Source: Isoetes taiwanensis (taxonomy: Eukaryota; Streptophyta; Lycopodiopsida; Isoetales; Isoetaceae). Taken from it: a stretch of 64,000 nt of DNA. The stretch lies in NCBI GenBank assembly GCA_021234155.1, contig JAJEKV010000002.1:8162811-8226810 (forward strand), written 5' to 3'. Shown one piece after another: positions 57,468-64,000 of this stretch; the first letter of the stretch is position 1, and the number at the start of each line of letters is the position of its first letter. The position numbers and the translations under genes are program-made. The notes under the pieces are model-generated. The model ran no database searches and was not told where the DNA came from. It saw nothing but the letters and a program-made list of their open reading frames with translations.

Positions 57468-59330
57468 TATTAGCAATCGAAGTAGGTGCTGGCCAATCCA
57501 TAATTGCTTGTACCTTACTGTGATCCACTTTAAGACCCGAAGCGCAAACAATATGACCCAAATATTCAATTTTCAATTGGACAAAGACACTTTTTTAAGT
57601 GTAATAGACCCCTCCCTTAACTGACAAACAACCTCTCGCAAATGCAAGCAATAGTCTTCCTCGGACTTACTAAAATCTAATATGCCATCAAAGAAAGCGA
57701 CAACATGAGCACCATGCACATCTTCAAATCTTTGTCCCATTAGCCCCGCAAAAGAAGCTGACGCATTTGTTAAGTCCAAATGGCATGACCAAAAACTCAT
57801 AATGTCCAAAGGTTATCCGAAATGCAGTCCTATGAATATCAACCTTAAGTTGCCAATACCCTGACTTAAGATCAAGATGGGTAAAAACTATGGCGCCTTG
57901 GAGTTGATCAAACAAATAATCCGCCCTTGATATAGGGAACCTGTTTTTTATGATTATCTTATTCAAAGCGCTATGTTAGGAATTTTCTTTTTTCTTAACC
58001 AAAAAGACAAAAGCACCAAAAGGTAAAGAACTATAGTGGATCAATCCAGCTTGAAGTAACTCATCAAGTTGGTGCCTAATCTCATCTTATTGGCCATGCA
58101 TTCTCCGATAAGGAGCTTGATTAAGAGGTTATTTTTCCCAGGAAGAAGATCAATCCTGTGCTCCTCTAGACGTTGGGGTGGCAAATTTTGTGGAATTTCA
58201 TTTGAAAAGACATCATCATAATATTGCAAAGAGAGAGTTTGATGCTCATTTAATGGGGATGCACTAGCCTTAGAACTTAGGAGGATTGATAGCCTTATGC
58301 CATGTCATTCCTAGAATAACATCCATACCTCCAAGGTCAGAAACCATGAAAGACCGTTTACAGACATATCCCTACAATTGAAATTCAACATCCTCCACCA
58401 TGAATGAAGAAGGTGGCAGGGCAACATTCAAGAAAGCAGAAGACAATTCCACATCACTTGATAAAGGAATAGAAGTTAATTTTCGTTCCTTTTCCAACCT
58501 AGCAGAAATGAAATCAAACTCATTCCCCGGGTCGAGTAGGGTATGTACGTTTTGATCTTGAATAATAGCCTAAAATCGTAAAAGACTACTATTCTCAACA
58601 GAATCCGTATCCGATTTCTTCCGGACAGTGACCACCTTTTTCCATTTTCCATCTCCTCGAACAGAAGCTACTTTCTTACTTTTGTCCTCTTTCTTAATCC
58701 TAGACTAAAAAACAGACGTAGTTTCTTTTCTTTCCTTTTTTTTTTCTCAAGATAAGTAGGGCATTCATAAAACTTATGGTCTGTTGAATAACATACAAAA
58801 TACTTATTCTCCCGCATTAACTGCTAATTGCGTGCTTGAAAAGATTCCTTTGATTCCTTTGGCTGCAATAGGTTCATTATCTGTGTGTGGGCGTTTGAAT
58901 GCCCCAGATCCTGGAGCAGATCCCATTGGTTTCTCCCGAAAGCCACTCACCTCTTCACAAATACCTTGAGGTTGTGTTGAGCATTAATGGCTTTCGTGAG
59001 GGCTACACCCTCCTCTTCTACTTTCTCTGCCATTTTACAGAGCTCGCAAAAAGAAAGATTGGCAAATTGAAGATCGAGCTTCGTTTGTATCCAACGATGA
59101 ACCCCACCCATGACTTTTTAAGACTGCTTAGTATCATTTTTACTAAGCTGGAGTCCTTTCTTTAAAACTCGAGCGGCTAAGGCTCGAACAATTTTCGTGC
59201 TTTGCTTGGTCAATTTATTCCACTCAGGGATAAGATCTCATAATTTTTATTTTGCTTTTCAAATTCTTGAGTGAATTATCATTCTCCAGTTGAAAAAGTT
59301 TCTCCTTGAGTTCCTCGGCATCGAAACTTA
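57468..59330 (-). pseudogene. Ty3/gypsy gag, protease and reverse transcriptase (part 1 of 4)
   Basis: Minus strand from 59330 down. A gag-like region starts just after the primer site (FDAEELKEKLFQLENDNSL). A CCHC knuckle remnant with CYSTDHKFYECP lies near 58780-58745. The protease region has LLDPGNEFDFIS near 58540 (the usual DSG is DPG) and GMDVILGMTWHK near 58320. RT follows: YYDDVFSNEIPQNLPPQRLE (58225-58166), [35 protein letters not shown] with the first catalytic [14 protein letters not shown], and the YxDD box degraded to FFDG (AFFDGILDFSKSEEDY, about 57695-57650). It ends with a KIEYLGHIVCASGLKVDHSK-type stretch and WPAPTS at the 57.47-kb insertion. Stops and slips make it inactive. 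It resembles chromovirus-like plant gypsy elements, but the clade was not tested. Confidence 0.85.
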
Positions 59331-59333
59331 TTG

Positions 59334-59345
59334 CTCTAATACCAT
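59334..59345 (-). other. tRNA-Met primer binding site of the gypsy element
   Basis: Minus strand reads TGGTATTAGAGC, one base off the common plant Met primer site TGGTATCAGAGC. It lies directly between the LTR-like sequence above and the gag start below. Confidence 0.75.
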
Positions 59346-59346
59346 T

Positions 59347-59760
59347 TAAACAGACTCTTGATGTTGCAAGCTATCTCACCACCCAACCACGAGCTCTTAG
59401 CTAGAACATAGCCCCCTAAGAGCTCTCCCCCCTCGGGCAACTATATAGCATGCACGCCCCTTTTGTCCTCCTTTGGACCAATCTCTTTTCTAGACCAAAG
59501 GCCCAAAGGCTTGAAGGCCCACGTGGCCCAAGGCCGTTTTGCCACGTCTTGGCATATATTAATATGTAATAAAATGGAGCAATTCCTAGCATAAGGCATC
59601 ACGACTTGGAGTATACATGTATTGTAATAGGAAACAGTCGTGAGCGAGTTGTTTCATGATAAAACAGATTGGCAAGGCGAGTTAGCAATGAGACATCTGT
59701 TTGCTGTAACATTAATTATCTTATATAAAGGAAAAACGGGGCTCTATTTTGGCTCCTCCA
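59347..59760 (-). repeat. Probable 5' LTR of the gypsy element, remnant
   Basis: Located where the 5' LTR should be, just beyond the primer site on the minus strand. It ends CATCAAGAGTCTGTTTAAA. It contains a palindromic CCACGTGG (59520-59527) and a TATATAAG box (minus, about 59713-59720). The outer edge is not defined because no second LTR is visible in the window. Confidence 0.45.
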
Positions 59761-62700
59761 TTTAGATTCACATTATCTCCATATCAGCTGCATCTCTAAA
59801 TATCAATAAATAATCAAATGACCATAATTTATCACTTGTTTAACATTGGCCGAAAACATAAGAAATAGAGCCCTTTCTTCCTTTTTGTACTAGAGATGCA
59901 TGTAATGTCCAAGTTTTCTTAAAAAGGAATTGTCTATGATTCTCATGAAAAAAGCGTTGCCCAATCATTTGAGGTTGCTACATCTCTTTATAGCTATCAA
60001 GTCTAGCACTACTGTAACTTCTTTGAAATAATACCATAAGATCAAAGGGAAGTCCCATTTTTACAATTATCAAGTTTAGCACATTTAGAAAACAATAGAT
60101 AGTATTTTTATGTCATTGCACATTGGCAATCCATGAGGACATATGACGGATCCCCAGAGACTTTAACACACGATCTCTTACTTACTAACCCAATGGACGA
60201 ACCACTAAACCAAACAAGAGAAAATAAGAAAGTTGAAGCCACTAATATATTGTATGGTATTTATAAATTTATATGGAAGGTCTCAATGCTATTGCTTTTG
60301 TAATGGTATAACTGTAAAATCAAGGTATAAAGCATTCAATCGGAAGAGAAAGTGAAAAATCTAGGTGACTACATTTAGAATTTTGCTGCAATTATACAAC
60401 CAAAATCTGCATCCAAATGCATCAAATACATCGACATATATAATGCTAATAATAATATAAAACTAAATAAATAGAAATCATATAATATAGAGTGCCACAA
60501 AGCGCATATTATATTATCTGAGTTTTCCAAGTTTACTAACTTTAATAGGATAATGAAAAGACCACCTACTGACATTAAAAGCGAAAAGGATAGCTTTGTC
60601 CAAAGATAATAATCATTCTAAATTAAGGGATTACTTAAACTTTGTAAAGTAGATGATTGTGTCTAGCGTGATTTTCTATTTATTTGATATTGAGTCTAAC
60701 ACAAGTAATAATTGTACTTATTATGAATACTTGAAAGTATTCTCATACAAAGATAACCTCGCACGTGCTTTATTATGTTATAAATATTATATCTGATTGC
60801 TAAAGCACCTGCATGTACAACATTTTTGGAAAAGTTTGATCCTCAATGACATCTTAGAATATAGTACTTTTGTTATGTATATAGTGGAAATCAAAGAGGA
60901 CATTGAAGGACCGGGCCCATTATTTTCATTACCATGAGGTTCCTTTAGCTTTTATGCAATAAACTAGTTATAATAAGGCTCATTCATCAAGAGTTGAATC
61001 CATAGGAATGGCTAACATTGTTAGTTTAGGAACATTTAACTACTAGCTTATGTTAGAGACATGTATGGGAGGAGGCCACTTGTAGGCATGTGGTCTGTTC
61101 TAAAATTATAAATGTGGCAGTTCTCGTTCTACACGTTGCCATCTGACATATTTCTAGCATTCAAGAAGAGAAAAAAGCTAAGGCACAATGAGTCTGGTGT
61201 GGACAAGGCACCTAAAAGTCACAGATGTAGAAAGAGACTTGCATTCCATGATGTGAGACTGTGAGGCTATTAAGTAATATCTAGCCATGATAAGACCTTG
61301 TTTGGGCATTGATTCTTAGGCACAATGACAGTGAAGCATTATCTCAGGTATAATGTATATAAGGATAAGAGCTGTGGGTGGGTGACTGCAACACGAATAA
61401 TGGGTTTTCGGAATGTTGATGCATGGCAGGACCATGTAAAGGAATGTTGATCATGATTTTGAGGAGGACCATGTGAGGATTGTTGGTGTCTAAGAGGCAG
61501 ATCATGATGCTAATTATCAGTGCGGTCTTCCTCAGAGTAGGAATTTCAAAGGGTGATCATACTATCTGTGAAAAGTTGAGGATTGATGAGAAGGTGGAGG
61601 CATGATTGCCTTAAGGGTGTTGCCTTAAGGGTGTATTAATTATCGCTTAAGTGTGTATTATCGCTTCTTAACCGTTAGATTAAGTGTTTTTAAAAAAAAA
61701 TTCAATGGTGCACAAGTCAAGATGCTCTCTCCCCGCAATCCTCGCGTAAGGCCCATTCGAGTCTTTTACAGTCAAACTTGGGGTGTTTGACCCGCACATA
61801 AAATACACACAATATACATCTTAACCACGTCAGATATGGCAAGAAATACAACCCTGTGTATTATACATGTTAAAGAGGACCTGGGGAATCGAACCCCGTT
61901 AAACCTCGAACTCAAATAATTGTATGTGTCAAAGCAAAAGAGAACCAAATGAATATAAGGAAAACCGTGAACTAGGAGTCCGAGGAATTGAACCCTCGTT
62001 ATTAGCCATTATTTCAACCAGCATAAAGAGGCTTCACAGAGTGGAGCCTCGTTATGCAAGGGGCCAAAGCCCTCTAAAGCCGAAAAGGTAGCGCCAAGAA
62101 GAAGATACATTTGAATAAAATCAAAAAGATGTCAATATCATTCATTTACCACAAATTGCCAAGAAAGAAGAACGTAAAAGTTAACATAAAATCAAGTCAG
62201 TCAAGCTGGCCGTAGGGATGAGGTCCCACAAACCCACTAAAACAAAGACCATAAAACAACAGTGGTCGCCACCATAAATGGCAGCCAAGATAAAAAAGTT
62301 ATTTTCAGCAGTTCAACATGTTTCATTATCGATCAAAACAGCCAAAGTTCAACAAGTTTATCAATTTCTAGCCCGCCCAACCATAGCATCCCTCACCAAC
62401 AAGTCAATTTGCCTGGATCTCCGAAGTCGGTAAAGCCCGGCAAGGCTCATGTGAGAGCCGTGAAAGCATGGATATCCGATGGCAAAACACCAAGGCGATC
62501 CCAACCGACCGCAGATAAGGCAAAGATCCATAGCCCCATAGAGGTCGCTAAGTAAGCCTCTTAAGTATCCGCAAAGGAAGCAACTATCGCGGTGAGCTTC
62601 AGCATCAACCTCAGATCACACAATTTAAAAACTCCTCAAAGAAGTTGAATGTCTCTTCTTCTTCGGGAGGATAAGCAAGAGGATTTGGATGAGAGTCATC

Positions 62701-64000
62701 CACAAACCGCAGCCCACAAACCTGTGGCTTATATGCACATCAACAGAGTCACATGCAATGAGTTACATGGACTTCTAAGCTTCCGCCTCCATAACACTAA
62801 ATCAACCTGGAAAATTACAAAGCAAACAAACAAACAAGCAAGAATTAGAAACCGTGACATAGCTCGCTTCACAAAACAGATCTCATCCGACCGCCATTGT
62901 ATGATCTCCAAGATGAATGGGGATGAAATCGGCACCAACATCGTACATTGGCCCCGAGAACCAAAAGACCTTTCATCCGTGTCCTCAAAGTTCTCGCCCC
63001 TTTCGTCTGCAAGTAGGATGCTATCATCCCAATAGCGGCTACCGCCGTGCCCATTCCTCTCAACCGAACATACCCCATCGGCAGCCCAAATATAATAGCC
63101 CCGACATCCGATGGCAAACAAGAGGAAGGATTCGTAAGTACACGCCAAGCAGCCCTTACTCTATGCTCATTAATATGAGCGTAATTAGAAGGGATGATCC
63201 AGAGTGGCCGAAATGATATTTAGAAGACCTCAACATCTTACATACAAGATAAGTTAGACTAGGTGTATGCCTCCGTCCGCCATGGTAAAAACAAAGTGAG
63301 CGATTTTATTCATCGATTCATTTATCAAGAACACACAATCCTTTAGTATCACCGCCCCCATCTAAGGTATAGATCTTTACCCCTTTCAACCATTCCCTCG
63401 GATACATTGTACGATGACAAGTATAATGCACTTTGTCGATATCCTTCATACAATACCCACCATGCCCTCAAAACAATGGAGCTTGGTGTTTTTAAGGCCT
63501 TGCAGACCAAAACTACGCCGCGGGCTTGGGCTTCCAGTTAAAAGCAGATTTAATAGCCTCATTCACGCTTTTGATTTCTAAAACGACATCTTAAAACGGC
63601 CTCTGCATGCGCATGGTCTACCGAGGACCCTCTTTCTAATGCCACAGCACCAGCCAGGCATTTAGAGTTGCAGAACAAAACAAGGCCATCATAAAATGAT
63701 CTTGGCACATCTTGGCCAGAAAGACCCAGCGTGACAGAAACATCAAGCCAATCCAGATTCATATTCAAATCCACAAGTGGAACAGACTGGGTTGCCTGGC
63801 CTGGGCCAGATGGGAAGGAAGCATCAGCCTGGCTTCTAGCAAGCCGACCACTTCTGGCTGCTCGACGCAGGGACATGGCAACAAGAACAAGGGACCAAGA
63901 CAAAGAAAAAAACGAAGAAGAGGGATGGCGCAGCGCTTACCTTCAAGGGCCGATGAAGATATGTGAGCAAGATCATCTCGGGCCCATGCCTATCCTCTCA
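59761..64000. other. No confidently identified gene
   Basis: 59.8-61.6 kb is AT-rich with no readable protein. TGCCTTAAGGGTGT is duplicated at about 61609-61634. Two tRNA T-arm-like (B-box) motifs, GGTTCGATTCC and GGTTCAATTCC on the minus strand, lie near 61876 and 61986. 62.2-63.9 kb is more GC-rich and has open frames on both strands (for example minus 63903-63559). These might be a degenerate RNase H-like retroelement domain, but the match is too weak to call. Confidence 0.4.

Noticed and set aside
61880-62010. Functional tRNA genes
   Set aside because: T-arm-like motifs are present, but no matching acceptor stems or D-arms could be folded; at best relics.
62730-63903. RNase H (RVT_3-like) domain on the minus strand
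   Set aside because: FYDGLVLF and HAEAVL resemble the fold's D and E motifs and a frameshift could extend it, but spacing is poor and no neighbouring RT was found.

Overview
The window is a stretch of nuclear DNA from a land plant. It is built almost entirely of transposable elements stacked inside one another. The plant origin rests on plant-type element families (an L1 whose ORF1 looks like the DUF4283/zinc-knuckle type, a CACTA element with a TNP2-like transposase, PIF/Harbinger, MULE, Ty3/gypsy with a tRNA-Met primer site) and on a broken copy of the plastid-envelope ATP/ADP translocase gene that keeps splice sites. I cannot name the species; the repeat load suggests a large-genome vascular plant. 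I see no intact host gene.

Layout. 0-11.4 kb: a 760-bp TRIM-like LTR miniature with a 5-bp target duplication (28-787); an unknown decayed multi-exon gene with a C2H2 finger (about 4.4-6.6 kb); arrays of a GGTGTTTC-bearing minisatellite (3.3, 6.7-8.0 kb); a decayed MULE transposase (8.4-10.5 kb, minus). 11.4-23.1 kb: a non-L1 LINE split by a 7.9-kb L1 that landed in its ORF1 (13-bp duplication). 23.4-24.8 kb: a broken PIF/Harbinger transposase. 26.4-32.6 kb: two direct LTRs, each followed by a Met-type primer site, with a 3.35-kb hAT-like element (8-bp duplication) between them. 33.0-38.6 kb: a pile-up of pieces of the same LINE family in both orientations, one of them strikingly GC-rich.

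41.4-59.7 kb is one Ty3/gypsy element on the minus strand, cut into four pieces by three insertions: an 8.8-kb CACTA element (TTG duplication), a 3.2-kb LINE, and a 3.5-kb segment carrying the ATP/ADP translocase pseudogene. These inserts carry insertions of their own (a MULE-type miniature element in the CACTA, two inverted-repeat miniatures in the translocase segment, an unclassified insert in the LINE). 59.8-64 kb has no feature I can name with confidence.

The most notable observation is a LINE family present in at least seven places. Its copies share a short 3'-terminal stem-loop (AGACC-GATT-GGTCT type) followed by CCGTGGACG and an A-rich run; in six copies a simple-sequence tail (TTCC, TTCTA or TCCC repeats) follows. 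Several copies have paired, base-pair-preserving changes in the stem, which points to an RNA structure used in mobilisation. Second is a set of three consecutive phase-0 exons with canonical splice sites on the opposite strand inside the CACTA element, possibly a captured or element-borne gene.
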